Source of the DNA: Streptomyces genisteinicus
GTDB lineage: Bacteria; Actinomycetota; Actinomycetes; Streptomycetales; Streptomycetaceae
NCBI RefSeq assembly: GCF_014489615.1
Contig: NZ_CP060825.1
Coordinates: 4,970,501 to 5,034,500, forward strand
Length of the DNA: 64,000 nucleotides
Direction: 5' to 3'
Position numbers and translations under genes: made by a program. The notes beneath the pieces were generated by a model. That model was given only the letters and a program-made list of their open reading frames with translations, ran no database searches and was not told the DNA's origin. Shown here piece after piece: positions 40,802-49,092 of this stretch. Position 1 is the stretch's first letter, and every line of letters begins with the position of its first letter.

Positions 40802-41374
40802 TCAGCGCTCGCCGCCCGGCACCCACAGCACGTCGCCGACCGCCTTGTTGGCGGTCCTCGCCAGGATGAACAGCAGGTCGGACAGGCGGTTGAGGTAGGT
40901 GGCGGTCAGCGCGTTCATCGTCTCGCCGTGCACCTCCAGCGCCGCCCAGGTCGACCGCTCGGCCCTGCGGACCACGGTGCACGCCTGGTGCAGCAGGGCC
41001 GCACCCGGGGTGCCGCCGGGCAGGATGAAGCTGCGCAGCTTCTCCAGCTCCTCCAGGAAGCGGTCGCAGTCGGCCTCCAGCTTGTCGACGTAGGACTGCT
41101 CGACCCGCAGCGGCGGGTACTCCGGGTCGGGGACCACGGGGGTCGACAGGTCGGCGCCGACGTCGAACAGGTCGTTCTGCACCCGGACGAGGACCTTCAC
41201 GACCTCCTCGTCCAGCGCCCCGAGGGCGATCGCCGTGCCGATGACGGCGTTGGCCTCGTTGGCGTCGGCGTACGCCGAGATGCGCAGGTCCGTCTTGGCG
41301 GTGCGGCTCATGTCGCCGAGGGCGGTGGTGCCCTGGTCGCCGGTGCGGGTGTAGATGCGTGTCAGGTTGACCAT
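40802..41374 (-). CDS. Cob(I)alamin adenosyltransferase, PduO type
   Basis: A 190-residue enzyme transferring the adenosyl group of ATP to cob(I)alamin to make adenosylcobalamin. The N-terminal ATP-binding motif is RIYTRTGDQGTTALGDMSR. The helical-bundle motifs LRSFILPGGTPGAALLHQ, VVRRAER and LNRLSDLLFILAR are all present. Adenosylcobalamin is the cofactor of methylmalonyl-CoA mutase, and the mutase helper MeaB and the epimerase are encoded 17-20 kb downstream. The ATG has no Shine-Dalgarno; TACGCT lies six bases upstream, so a leaderless mRNA is likely. Confidence 0.93.
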   Translation of the reverse strand: MVNLTRIYTRTGDQGTTALGDMSRTAKTDLRISAYADANEANAVIGTAIALGALDEEVVKVLVRVQNDLFDVGADLSTPVVPDPEYPPLRVEQSYVDKLEADCDRFLEELEKLRSFILPGGTPGAALLHQACTVVRRAERSTWAALEVHGETMNALTATYLNRLSDLLFILARTANKAVGDVLWVPGGER

Positions 41375-41704
41375 GCGGCCAGCGTAGTGACGCCGCGGCC
41401 CCGCGGAACACCCGTGTGCCCGCCGTCACGGGGACGGCGGCCGGCGCGCCCCGCGGCCGTCGCCCGCACGCCGTCGCCCCGCCGGCGGGCGGCGGAACGG
41501 CACGGCGTGCGACCGCGCGCCCGGCCGGCCGCGGCGGGCGCGAAGGCACCCGGCTCGGCCGTCCGTGGCGCCCGGCCGTCCGGCCGGAGTGTGATGTCCG
41601 CCATGTGGGACGTGACGCGCGTCTCTTGGCGGTCACAGGGCCCCTCACGGGCGCTAACCTCCGGCAGAGAGCGCACATGTAAACAGTTGTTAAGGGGTGC
41701 AGCA
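41375..41704. other. Divergent intergenic region between adenosyltransferase and hydroxyacyl-CoA dehydrogenase genes
   Basis: 330 bases without a gene. On the minus side AGCGTA (41381-41386) is the reverse of a TACGCT -10. The middle (41400-41580) is very GC-rich with no recognisable element. On the plus side TAACCT (41655-41660) is a possible -10, followed by an AT-rich patch containing the short palindrome AACAGTTGTT just before the binding site. Confidence 0.4.
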
Positions 41705-42553
41705 GTGGCCAGGAAGCTCGCCGTCATCGGGTCCGGACTCATGGGCTCCGGCATCGCACAGGTCTCGGCCCAGGCCGGCTGGGACGTCGTGCTGCGCGAT
41801 GTGACCGACGAGGCCCTGACCCGCGGCCGCGACGGCATCAAGGCGTCGTACGACCGGTTCGTCGCCAAGGGCAGACTCGAAGCGGGCGACGCCGAGGCGG
41901 CGTTGGGCCGCATCACCACGACGACCGACCTGGACGCCGTGGCCGACGCCGACATCGTCGTCGAGGCAGTCTTCGAGAAGCTCGAGGTCAAGCACGAGAT
42001 CTTCCGGACGCTCGACAAGCTCGTCCGCCCGGACGCCGTCCTCGCCTCCAACACCTCCGCCATCCCGATCACCAAGATCGCGGCGGTCACGGAGCGCCCG
42101 GAGCGGGTCGTCGGCACCCACTTCTTCTCGCCGGTCCCGATGATGCAGCTGTGCGAACTGGTCCGCGGCTACAAGACCAGCGACGAAACCCTCGCCACCG
42201 CGCGGGAGTTCGCCGAATCCGTCGGCAAGACCTGCATCGTCGTCAACCGCGACGTCGCCGGTTTCGTCACCACCCGGCTGATCTCCGCCCTCGTCGTCGA
42301 GGCGGCGAAGCTGTACGAGTCGGGCGTCGCCACCGCCGAGGACATCGACATCGCCTGCAAGCTCGGCTTCGGGCACGCCATGGGGCCGCTGGCCACCGCC
42401 GACCTGACCGGCGTCGACATCCTGCTGCACGCCTCGAGCAACATCTACACCGAGTCGCAGGACGAGAAGTTCGCACCGCCGGAGCTGATGCGCCGGATGG
42501 TGGACGCCGGTGACATCGGCCGCAAGAGCGGGCAGGGCTTCTACAAGCACTGA
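41705..42553 (+). CDS. 3-hydroxybutyryl-CoA dehydrogenase
   Basis: A 282-residue NAD(P)-dependent enzyme converting acetoacetyl-CoA to 3-hydroxybutyryl-CoA or the reverse. The nucleotide loop is VIGSGLMGSGIAQ at the N-terminus. The catalytic region has SNTSAIPIT, the His of GTHFFSPVPMMQLCE, and the C-terminal helical domain with GFGHAMGPLATADLTG and KSGQGFYKH. The single-domain length fits FadB2/Hbd. The GTG start has AAGGGG upstream. It may feed C4 units with the thiolase at 59-60 kb, since (S)-hydroxybutyryl-CoA leads to crotonyl-CoA and ethylmalonyl-CoA in Streptomyces. Confidence 0.93.
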   Translation: MARKLAVIGSGLMGSGIAQVSAQAGWDVVLRDVTDEALTRGRDGIKASYDRFVAKGRLEAGDAEAALGRITTTTDLDAVADADIVVEAVFEKLEVKHEIFRTLDKLVRPDAVLASNTSAIPITKIAAVTERPERVVGTHFFSPVPMMQLCELVRGYKTSDETLATAREFAESVGKTCIVVNRDVAGFVTTRLISALVVEAAKLYESGVATAEDIDIACKLGFGHAMGPLATADLTGVDILLHASSNIYTESQDEKFAPPELMRRMVDAGDIGRKSGQGFYKH

Positions 42554-42705
42554 CGCGAATCGACCGATTCGATATCGCCCGTGAGGGTGAATTCGGTATC
42601 GGTTCGCTTACAGGCAGCAACCCCACCGCATGTACGGCAGTCAGTTGTTGCAAGACGGGGTACCGACGACACGGGGCAGATCACACTTTCTCTCGGGGAG
42701 CGCAT

Positions 42706-43029
42706 ATGCACATCAGGGGCGACCACGCCGAACTGGTCGTCGGGGGCCGCCTCGACGTCCGCAGCGCGGCGGACGCCCGTACGGTCCTGCACTCGGCGGT
42801 CGACGACGGCGTGGGCGACCTGGTGCTGGACCTGACGCACCTCGACTCCTGGGACGCCACCGGGCTCGGGGTCATCATGGGCGCGCACCGCAGAGCCGGC
42901 CGCTGCGGCCGCCGGCTGGTGCTGCGCGGCGTGCCGCCGCAGATGCAGCGGCTGCTCGTCGCCACCAGGCTGCACCGCATCCTGGCGATCGAGGGCGGCA
43001 TCGCGGCCGAATCGCTTCCGCGCGTCTGA
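42706..43029 (+). CDS. STAS-domain protein (anti-sigma factor antagonist-like)
   Basis: A 107-residue single STAS domain. The conserved loop is LTHLDSWDATGLGVIMGAHR; the phospho-acceptor position usually occupied by Ser (DSSG) is Thr in DATG. STAS antagonists bind anti-sigma factors or act in partner-switching modules when unphosphorylated. No anti-sigma kinase is adjacent. The next gene encodes a large ATPase, a neighbourhood I recall as conserved in Streptomyces. The ATG has GGGGAG upstream. The basic centre (HRRAGRCGRRLVLRG) is unusual. Confidence 0.85.
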   Translation: MHIRGDHAELVVGGRLDVRSAADARTVLHSAVDDGVGDLVLDLTHLDSWDATGLGVIMGAHRRAGRCGRRLVLRGVPPQMQRLLVATRLHRILAIEGGIAAESLPRV

Positions 43030-43096
43030 CACCCCGCCCCGCCGGCTCCCTGCCGGCGGCGGGGCCGGCGGGAGCGGGGCGTCCGTCCGCGGCGCG

Positions 43097-43154
43097 GTCT
43101 CCGGGCGGTGCCGGGGTGCGGCGGGGTCTCCGGGCGGTGCCGGGGTGCGGCGGA
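43097..43154. repeat. 29-bp perfect tandem duplication
   Basis: Two identical 29-bp units (43097-43125 and 43126-43154) beginning GGTCTCCGGGCGG. It looks like a recent slippage product in non-coding DNA. Confidence 0.85.
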
Positions 43155-43287
43155 CGACGGTCGGAAAGCACGGCGTACCGGGCCGCCACGGGACCTTCGC
43201 GGTACGAGCGGCACCAGCGGCGCGAACGGTACGAGGAGGGCAAACCTCCCAAGACCGTGACGTCCCCGGCGGTGCGGGAACCCACTG

Positions 43288-43316
43288 TTCCGCGATCCCC
43301 GAACAGCGTCTAGGGT
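43288..43316 (+). promoter_or_regulatory. Putative promoter of the membrane ATPase gene
   Basis: TTCCGC (43288-43293) and TAGGGT (43311-43316) are separated by 17 bases. The leader would be about 155 bases and includes a hairpin at 43420-43440. Confidence 0.45.
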
Positions 43317-43479
43317 TCGATCGCCCGCCCTTGTGCAGGACCCGTCAGGCGGGCACCGGACCGAAGCGACGGCGAGCGTGCCCGGAGGCCGGAGGGCGAC
43401 GAACGCGCCGGCTGCGGCCCCGGGATCCGAGTGATCCCGGCGGAGCGAGGCCGGGCAACCGCATGTGGGGACATTCACC

Positions 43480-45858
43480 ATGGACAATGACAGCTTCGGC
43501 GACTCGGCCGGACACGGGCGGCCGCCGCGCGACGCCATGAAGCAGGCCGTGCCGTCCGCCCCGGCGCCCGTGCGCACGGTCCAGCTGGTCTCCGGCGACT
43601 ATCTGCTCACCGTCAACCCCGTCGACGGCAGCGAGATCGAGCTCTGCCCGCCGGGCGACGTCCCCGGCCGCCCCGTCCGGCACACCGCCGCCGAGCGCGC
43701 CGAGGCGGCCCGCGCCGCCCAGCCGCCCGTCCCCGCCGGGCCCGCGGCGCCGCGGCTGTCGCTGCTGGAGCGGGACGAGCCGCGCGCCCGCCTCGTCCGG
43801 CTGCTCGGGCAGGGCCGCTCGGTCCGCCTCACCGGCCCGGCCGGCTCCGGACGCACCGCGCTCCTCGACGCCGTCGCCGAGGAGTGCGCCCGGATCGCCC
43901 CCGACGGCGTCGTCCGTCTCAACGGCCTCCACCGCACCCCCGGCGAACTCCTCCAGGAACTCTTCGCCGCGGTGTTCTCCGTCCCCGGACAGCGCCTCGA
44001 CCGGATCGCCCTCGCCGGCTTCGTCCGGGACATCGGCGCCGTCGTCGTCCTCGACGACCTGGAGTTCGGCGGCGCCGCGCTCGACGAACTCCTCGACGCC
44101 GCGCCGGAATGCGCCTTCCTGCTCGCGGCCACCCCCGAGGTGGCCGTCCCCTCCGCCGACTCGCCGCTGGAGGAGGTCGTCCTCGACGGACTCGGCCGGG
44201 CCACCGCGCTCGACCTGCTGTCCCGGGTCGTGGGCCGTCCGCTGACCGAGGAGGAGTCCAACTGGGCGGGGGACCTCTGGTTCGAGTCCGAGGGGCTGCC
44301 GCTGCGCTTCGTCCAGGCCGGGGCGCTGCTGCGCCAGTGCGACGACCTGCGCGGGGACCCGGAGGCGTTCGAGGAGTTCGCCCCCTTCGACGCCGCGCAG
44401 GGCAGGGACGTGCCGCTGCCGACGCTGGGGGAGGGGGCCGCGCCCGCCCCGCTGCTCGCGTCCCGTCTCGGCGAGTCCGCCCGGGCGACGCTCCGCTTCG
44501 CCGTCGCGCTCGGCGGCGAGGTGCCCCACCAGGCGCACCTGCCCGCCCTCATCGGCGACACCCACGCCGACGCGGCGCTCGGCGAGCTGATGTCCTGCGG
44601 CCTGCTCTCGCCCGCCGGACCGCGCTACCGCCTCGCCGCCGGAGTCCTCGCCCAGCTGCGCGAGAAGGGGTACGACGAGGACGCCACCCGCCACGCCCAC
44701 ACCGCGGCCCAGCACTACACCTGGTGGGCCGGGCACCCGTCGGTCACGCCCGCGCGGGCCGTCGCCGAGGCCGACGCCCTGCTGGCCTCGCTCGCCGCCC
44801 TGGTGCCCGCCGGTGACGCCGGGCACGCCAGCGCGGCCGTGCTGCTCGCCCGCAGCGCCGCGCCCGCCTTCGCGGCCGGACGGCACTGGGGCGCCTGGGA
44901 GCGGACCCTGCGGATCGGCTCGGAGGCCGCCCGGATCGCGGGCGAGGTCGCCGAAGACGCCTACTTCCACCACGAGTTGGGCGTCCTCGCGCTCTGCACG
45001 GGCAATCCGGACCGGGCGCGCGCGGAGCTGGAGGCCTCCATAGGCATGCGCGGGGCCCTCGCCGACAGGAACGGCACGGTCGCGGGGCGCCGTGCGCTGG
45101 CGCTCGTCGAGGACCGCACCCAGGGACTCGCGCCGAAGCCCGAGACACCGGCCGCCCGCCCGGAGGGGCCGCAGTCGCCGCCCCGCGGGGTCCCGCTCGC
45201 GCTTCCGGCGGGGGCGGCCGCCGGGGCCGCCACCGCCAGGCTGCCGCGGACACCGGCCGAGGACACGCCGCCGGTGACGGGCCCCCTCGCCGCGAGGACC
45301 CCCGGCCGCGGACCCGCACGCCTCCCCGGTCTCCTCGGCGGAGCACGCCGCAATCTGGTCGCCGTGGGCACGGGGGCCGTCCTGGCGGCCGTTCTCGGTA
45401 CCGTCGTCACGCTGGGTGCGACCTCCGGCTCGGACGAGGAGACGCCGGCCGAAGGCGTACGGAACGGCCAGCAGACGGACGACGGAGCCGACGACTGGGG
45501 CACGGACGAGCCCGTGCCGGCCGGCGAGCCCTCGGGCACCTCCGACGGCAGGAACACCGCGAAGCCGTCGCCCTCGGCGCCGGGATCGACGGGCACCCCG
45601 TCCGCGGGCACGACGGCCCCGGGGCCGCAGCCCTCGACGAGCTCGTCCCGGCCGGGCACCGGGCCGTCGCGCACGACGGCCCCGCCGACGTCGAAGCCGA
45701 CGACGCCGAAGCCCACCCCGACGCGCACCACGCCGACCCCGACGGCGTCGTCCTCGCCGTCGGCGGGCAACCCGACGGATCCGCCGTCGTCGCCCAGCCC
45801 GTCGGGCGGACAGACCTCCTCGGGCGGCTCGCCCACCACCCCGCTCGACCCCTCCTGA
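43480..45858 (+). CDS. Membrane-anchored P-loop ATPase with Pro/Ser/Thr-rich extracytoplasmic tail
   Basis: A 792-residue protein I cannot name. An N-terminal segment (about 30-65, VQLVSGDYLLTVNPVDGSEI) precedes a STAND/AAA-like ATPase with Walker A TGPAGSGRTALLD at 118-130 and Walker B AVVVLDDLEF near 190. Helical, LAL-like regions follow to about 560. A Pro/Ala linker leads to one membrane helix (about 627-650, VAVGTGAVLAAVLGTVVTLG). The tail from 655 to 792 is Asp/Glu-rich, then Pro/Ser/Thr-rich, so the ATPase is cytosolic and the tail lies outside. ATG 43480 is chosen; a GTG at 43465 adds five residues. The upstream neighbour is the STAS protein. A signalling or wall-associated role is possible but unproven. 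Confidence 0.8.
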   Translation: MDNDSFGDSAGHGRPPRDAMKQAVPSAPAPVRTVQLVSGDYLLTVNPVDGSEIELCPPGDVPGRPVRHTAAERAEAARAAQPPVPAGPAAPRLSLLERDEPRARLVRLLGQGRSVRLTGPAGSGRTALLDAVAEECARIAPDGVVRLNGLHRTPGELLQELFAAVFSVPGQRLDRIALAGFVRDIGAVVVLDDLEFGGAALDELLDAAPECAFLLAATPEVAVPSADSPLEEVVLDGLGRATALDLLSRVVGRPLTEEESNWAGDLWFESEGLPLRFVQAGALLRQCDDLRGDPEAFEEFAPFDAAQGRDVPLPTLGEGAAPAPLLASRLGESARATLRFAVALGGEVPHQAHLPALIGDTHADAALGELMSCGLLSPAGPRYRLAAGVLAQLREKGYDEDATRHAHTAAQHYTWWAGHPSVTPARAVAEADALLASLAALVPAGDAGHASAAVLLARSAAPAFAAGRHWGAWERTLRIGSEAARIAGEVAEDAYFHHELGVLALCTGNPDRARAELEASIGMRGALADRNGTVAGRRALALVEDRTQGLAPKPETPAARPEGPQSPPRGVPLALPAGAAAGAATARLPRTPAEDTPPVTGPLAARTPGRGPARLPGLLGGARRNLVAVGTGAVLAAVLGTVVTLGATSGSDEETPAEGVRNGQQTDDGADDWGTDEPVPAGEPSGTSDGRNTAKPSPSAPGSTGTPSAGTTAPGPQPSTSSSRPGTGPSRTTAPPTSKPTTPKPTPTRTTPTPTASSSPSAGNPTDPPSSPSPSGGQTSSGGSPTTPLDPS

Positions 45859-45920
45859 CGGCTCGCCCCGAGACACGGAACCGCGCGGCCGGTGACGGAC
45901 GCGCGGTTCGCGGAGGCGTG

Positions 45921-45947
45921 CCCCGCCGCGCCACGGGCGCGGCGGGG
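45921..45947. terminator. Terminator between convergent ATPase and nucS genes
   Basis: A perfect 12-bp stem (45921-45932 with 45936-45947) with an ACG triloop, immediately downstream of nucS. A second inverted repeat (GAACCGCGC 45878-45886 with GCGCGGTTC 45901-45909) serves the ATPase side. Confidence 0.8.
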
Positions 45948-45954
45948 AGGCGGG

Positions 45955-46617
45955 TCAGAAGAGGCGGAGCTTGTCGTCCTCGATGCCGCGCAGCGCGTCG
46001 TAGTCGAGCACGACGCAGCCGATGCCGCGATCCGTGGCCAGCACCCGCGCCTGCGGCTTGATCTCCTGGGCCGCGAACACGCCCTTGACCGGCGCCAGAT
46101 GCGGATCGCGGTTGAGCAGTTCCAGGTAGCGGGTCAGCTGCTCGACGCCGTCGATCTCGCCGCGCCGCTTGATCTCGACCGCGACCGTGGCGCCGTCCGC
46201 GTCGCGGCACAGGATGTCGACCGGGCCGATGGCCGTCGGGTACTCGCGCCGGATGAGGCTGTAACCCGCTCCCAGTGTCTCGATCCGGTCGGCCAGCAGC
46301 TCCTGGAGGTGCGCTTCCACGCCGTCCTTGATGAGGCCGGGATCGACGCCCAGTTCGTGGGAGGAGTCGTGCAGGACCTCTTCCATCGTGATGATCAGTT
46401 TCTCGCCCGCTTTGTTCACGACGGTCCACACGCCGTCGTCGCCCTCCTTCAGCGCGCAGGGCGGCGACATCCAGTTCAGTGGTTTGTACGCCCTGTCGTC
46501 GGCGTGGATGGACACACTGCCGTCGGCCTTGACCAGGATCAATCGGGGGGCGGACGGCAGATGGGCGGTGAGCCGGCCCGCGTAGTCCACGGAGCAGCGG
46601 GCGATGACGAGGCGCAT
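45955..46617 (-). CDS. nucS: Mismatch-specific endonuclease NucS (EndoMS)
   Basis: A 220-residue nuclease that cuts both strands at mismatches, providing mismatch repair in actinobacteria, which lack MutS/MutL. The start is MRLVIARCSVDYAGRL. The C-terminal PD-(D/E)XK centre is clear: Asp in GPVDILCRD and Glu/Lys in VAVEIKRRGEIDG, with LTRYLELLNRD following. The C-terminal DDKLRLF is the beta-clamp-binding type of ending. The ATG has no Shine-Dalgarno; TAGCGT lies eight bases upstream on the coding strand, consistent with a leaderless transcript. Confidence 0.95.
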   Translation of the reverse strand: MRLVIARCSVDYAGRLTAHLPSAPRLILVKADGSVSIHADDRAYKPLNWMSPPCALKEGDDGVWTVVNKAGEKLIITMEEVLHDSSHELGVDPGLIKDGVEAHLQELLADRIETLGAGYSLIRREYPTAIGPVDILCRDADGATVAVEIKRRGEIDGVEQLTRYLELLNRDPHLAPVKGVFAAQEIKPQARVLATDRGIGCVVLDYDALRGIEDDKLRLF

Positions 46618-46818
46618 GGTCGGCAACGCTACTCGACTGCCGCCCCGGCGCGCGATTCGCCCCGGAAGCCCCCTTCTTATTTGGCCGGTTGTGTTCCCAA
46701 TCTCCTGGTGCGACCAAGACAGCGCACTTACCGTGGAAGCGGGAGGTCGCCGGTCGTGCACGCTGCGTCGTCTTACGTCTTTCGTATGTCGTCGTTTCGC
46801 CTGCTGTCTCCCTCCATG

Positions 46819-46840
46819 CCCGTAAGACCCCTTTTACGGG
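46819..46840 (+). promoter_or_regulatory. Hairpin in the 5' leader of the SCO5389-family gene
   Basis: CCCGTAA (46819-46825) pairs with TTACGGG (46834-46840), ending seven bases before the AGAGGAGA ribosome binding site. It could influence initiation or mRNA stability. Confidence 0.5.
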
Positions 46841-46858
46841 GTCGCGAGAGGAGAACCC

Positions 46859-47251
46859 ATGTCGCTCGACGTCTCACCGGCTCTGTTGGAACAGGCCGAG
46901 CGAGGCGAGGTCGACGAAGCAGCCTTCGTCGACTGCGTCCGGACCTCCCTGCCCTTCGCATGGGAGATGATCAGCTCGCTGGTGGCTCAGCTGAAGGTTG
47001 ACGGCGGGGAGTTCGCCGACAACCAGACGCCTCCGCCCAACGAGCAGGCACGTGGTCAGCTGCTGCGCGCACTCGCGAGTGACGCGATTCGCGGTGCGCT
47101 CCAGCGGCACTTCGGTGTGCGTCTGGCATTCCAGAACTGCCACCGCGTCGCGGTGTTCCCGCTGGACCCGTCGGCGGACGAGCGGCTCGCCCGCTTCACC
47201 TCCGTCCGGGGCCAGCTCCTCAACCAGTCGCCCGAACTGCGCGACTGCTGA
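46859..47251 (+). CDS. SCO5389 family protein
   Basis: A 130-residue acidic cytosolic protein that I recognise as the SCO5389 family: SLDVSPALLEQAERGEVDE at the start, TSLPFAWEMISSLVAQL, then DNQTPPPNEQARGQLLRA and FQNCHRVAVFPLD. It has a strong AGAGGAGA binding site and an AT-rich upstream region with a hairpin, so it may be well expressed. It has no catalytic motif that I can see. It is highly conserved in Streptomyces but of unknown function. Confidence 0.85.
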   Translation: MSLDVSPALLEQAERGEVDEAAFVDCVRTSLPFAWEMISSLVAQLKVDGGEFADNQTPPPNEQARGQLLRALASDAIRGALQRHFGVRLAFQNCHRVAVFPLDPSADERLARFTSVRGQLLNQSPELRDC

Positions 47252-47490
47252 GGTCTGTTCCGTACTCCGCGGCGGGGCAGTGCACGGTGTCAGGTGCACA
47301 GGTCCTCCCCGGGCCGGCGACGGTCCGGGGACGTGTCGCACGCCGGACGGGGCCCGCGAGCCCCCCACGGTCCGCACGGCGGCCCCGGCCGTCGTGGGAC
47401 CGCTCCCGGGCGCCACACCCGTGCGGTGGCACGCCCTCGTACGGTTCCCGGCCGGGGCGACGGGCCCGGCCGGGCGCCACGGTGCACGGC

Positions 47491-48522
47491 TCACACGAGC
47501 CGGGGCAGCACCTCGGCTCCGAGCCGCCGTACGTTCTCCTCGGTGGCGGCGAGGTCGCCGGACCCCTCCGCGAGCAGGGCGAAGCGGGTGATCCCGGTCC
47601 GCTCCGCGGTCGCCGCGAGCCGGTCCGCCGCCAGACGCGGTGTGCCCACGGCGTGCAGCGAGCAGAGCATCTCCGTGTAGGCGACGGGGTCGCGCATCGC
47701 GCGGTGCCGGCCGTCCACGGTGACATGGGCGTCGAGCCCCTGCTTCAGCCATCCCGGCATGGCCTTGACCAGTGTCTCCCTCGCCTCGGCGGTGCCGTCG
47801 GCGATCTGGACCACCCCGGCCGAGACGTGTCCCGCGCCGGCCACCTCCTCCGGCGGACGGCCCGCCGCGAGCGCGTGGCGGCGCCAGAGGGCGACCATCG
47901 CGGCCTTGTCCTCGTCGCCGCAGTGCATGCCCAGCAGCATCGGAAGCCCTCGCTCCGCGGCGAGTTCCACGCTTTTCGGGGAGGTGCAGGCGACCACGAC
48001 CTCCGGGCCCGTGCCGGAGCCCCCGATGAGTTCGCAGGGGCGCGGGACGACCTCGACCTCCCGGAAGGCGTACCGCTCGCCGTCCGCCCCGACACGCGGC
48101 TCGCGCAACCAGCGCAGCAGCAGATCGAGCGATTCCGGGAACCCGTGTTCGTACGCGCCGAGACCGGACCCGAACACCTCCAGATCCACCCATGGGCCCC
48201 CGCGTCCGACCCCGAGGACGAATCTGCCGCCCGAGGTCAGATGGAGCAGGGCGGCCTGCTCGCCGAGCGCCACCGGGTGCGCGCTCGGCAGCACGCTCAC
48301 CGCCGTGCCGACCCGGATCCGGCGGGTGCGGCCGAGCAGCAGCGCCGCCAGCGTCACGGCGGACGGACAGATGCCGTACGGGACGAAGTGGTGTTCCGCC
48401 AGCCAGACGGAGTCCAGTCCGGCCTCCTCGGCCACCTCCGCGGACCGCACCGCGCGGTGCAGTGTCTCCCCCTGCCCCTGACCGGGGAACTGAGCCGCCA
48501 GTACGAAAGTGCCAACGCGCAT
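47491..48522 (-). CDS. LLM-class (luciferase-like) flavin-dependent oxidoreductase
   Basis: A 343-residue TIM-barrel oxidoreductase of the bacterial luciferase/F420 superfamily. It opens MRVGTFVLAAQFPGQGQGE, with AEEAGLDSVWLAEHHFVPYG, the flavin/F420-binding RIRVGTAVSVLPSAHPVALGE and GRFVLGVGRGGPW. The conserved His in EHHF is kept. The ATG at 48522 has AAGGAGG upstream; in-frame codons above it precede that binding site and are not part of the gene. Whether it uses FMN or F420 cannot be told by eye. It is a single gene, convergent with the SCO5389-family gene. Confidence 0.9.
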   Translation of the reverse strand: MRVGTFVLAAQFPGQGQGETLHRAVRSAEVAEEAGLDSVWLAEHHFVPYGICPSAVTLAALLLGRTRRIRVGTAVSVLPSAHPVALGEQAALLHLTSGGRFVLGVGRGGPWVDLEVFGSGLGAYEHGFPESLDLLLRWLREPRVGADGERYAFREVEVVPRPCELIGGSGTGPEVVVACTSPKSVELAAERGLPMLLGMHCGDEDKAAMVALWRRHALAAGRPPEEVAGAGHVSAGVVQIADGTAEARETLVKAMPGWLKQGLDAHVTVDGRHRAMRDPVAYTEMLCSLHAVGTPRLAADRLAATAERTGITRFALLAEGSGDLAATEENVRRLGAEVLPRLV

Positions 48523-48735
48523 TGCCTGTTGCCTCCTTGCGGCCGACGCGTCTCCCCCCTCACGGGCATCAACGCCTGACACGTGCCAAAGGCACGGCCG
48601 GACGGGAAATTGTTGCGATTTTCCGCTAACCGGCGCCGCCGGGCGGGCCGCCGGGGGGCCGGAGCCGACGGGTGCCCCCGATCCGGGCGCTTACGCTGGA
48701 GGGCGACCGCCGGCCCGACAGACGTGAGGTGAACC

Positions 48736-49065
48736 GTGTCCCCGCGCCGCAACCGCCCCCGTGGCGGCGACAGCCCGACCGACCGAGGCGACGAGGCCGG
48801 CAACCGGTACGGCGGCTTCGGGCGCAGCGAGTCCTGGCAGGGCGACGACTGGTCCGTGCGGCACGTCGCCGGCGCGAGCGCGGCGGGCAAGACGTACCGC
48901 TGCCCCGGCTGCGACCAGGAGATCCCGTCCGGCCTCCCGCACGTGGTGGCCTGGCCCGAGCACGGGGGCGTCGACGACCGGCGCCACTGGCACAAGGCCT
49001 GCTGGAACGCGAAGGACCGCCGCACCACCAAGGTGCAGCGGTCCCGGAACGCCCCGCGTCACTGA
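48736..49065 (+). CDS. Small Cys/His-motif protein conserved in Streptomyces
   Basis: A 109-residue basic protein starting at GTG with GAGGTG upstream. The N-terminus is Arg/Gly/Asp-rich and disordered. The C-terminal half has YRCPGCDQEIPSGLPHVVAW and RRHWHKACW, a possible zinc site of two Cys, one or two His and a Cys. The AAGKTYRC string is sometimes read as a nucleotide-binding P-loop in automatic annotation, but lacks the glycine pattern. It follows the oxidoreductase gene divergently and is convergent with the ABC genes. Function unknown. Confidence 0.75.
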   Translation: MSPRRNRPRGGDSPTDRGDEAGNRYGGFGRSESWQGDDWSVRHVAGASAAGKTYRCPGCDQEIPSGLPHVVAWPEHGGVDDRRHWHKACWNAKDRRTTKVQRSRNAPRH

Positions 49066-49092
49066 CCGCGCGGCGAGCCGCGCGGGGCGTCC

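Larger units (their letters stand above)
43030..43479. other. Region between the STAS and ATPase genes
   Basis: 450 bases without a credible gene. It contains a 29-bp perfect tandem duplication (43097-43154), a promoter candidate (TTCCGC 43288-43293, 17 bases, TAGGGT 43311-43316), and an 8-bp hairpin (43420-43440) in the resulting leader of the ATPase gene. Confidence 0.5.

Noticed and set aside
42658..42663. GGGTAC, a SigB-type -10, upstream of the STAS gene
   Set aside because: No matching GNNT -35 at 14-16 bases is present, so the resemblance is probably chance.
48888..48905. P-loop (AAGKTYRC) in the small protein at 48736
   Set aside because: It lacks the GxxxxGK[ST] spacing and lies next to a CPGC motif; a zinc site is the better reading.
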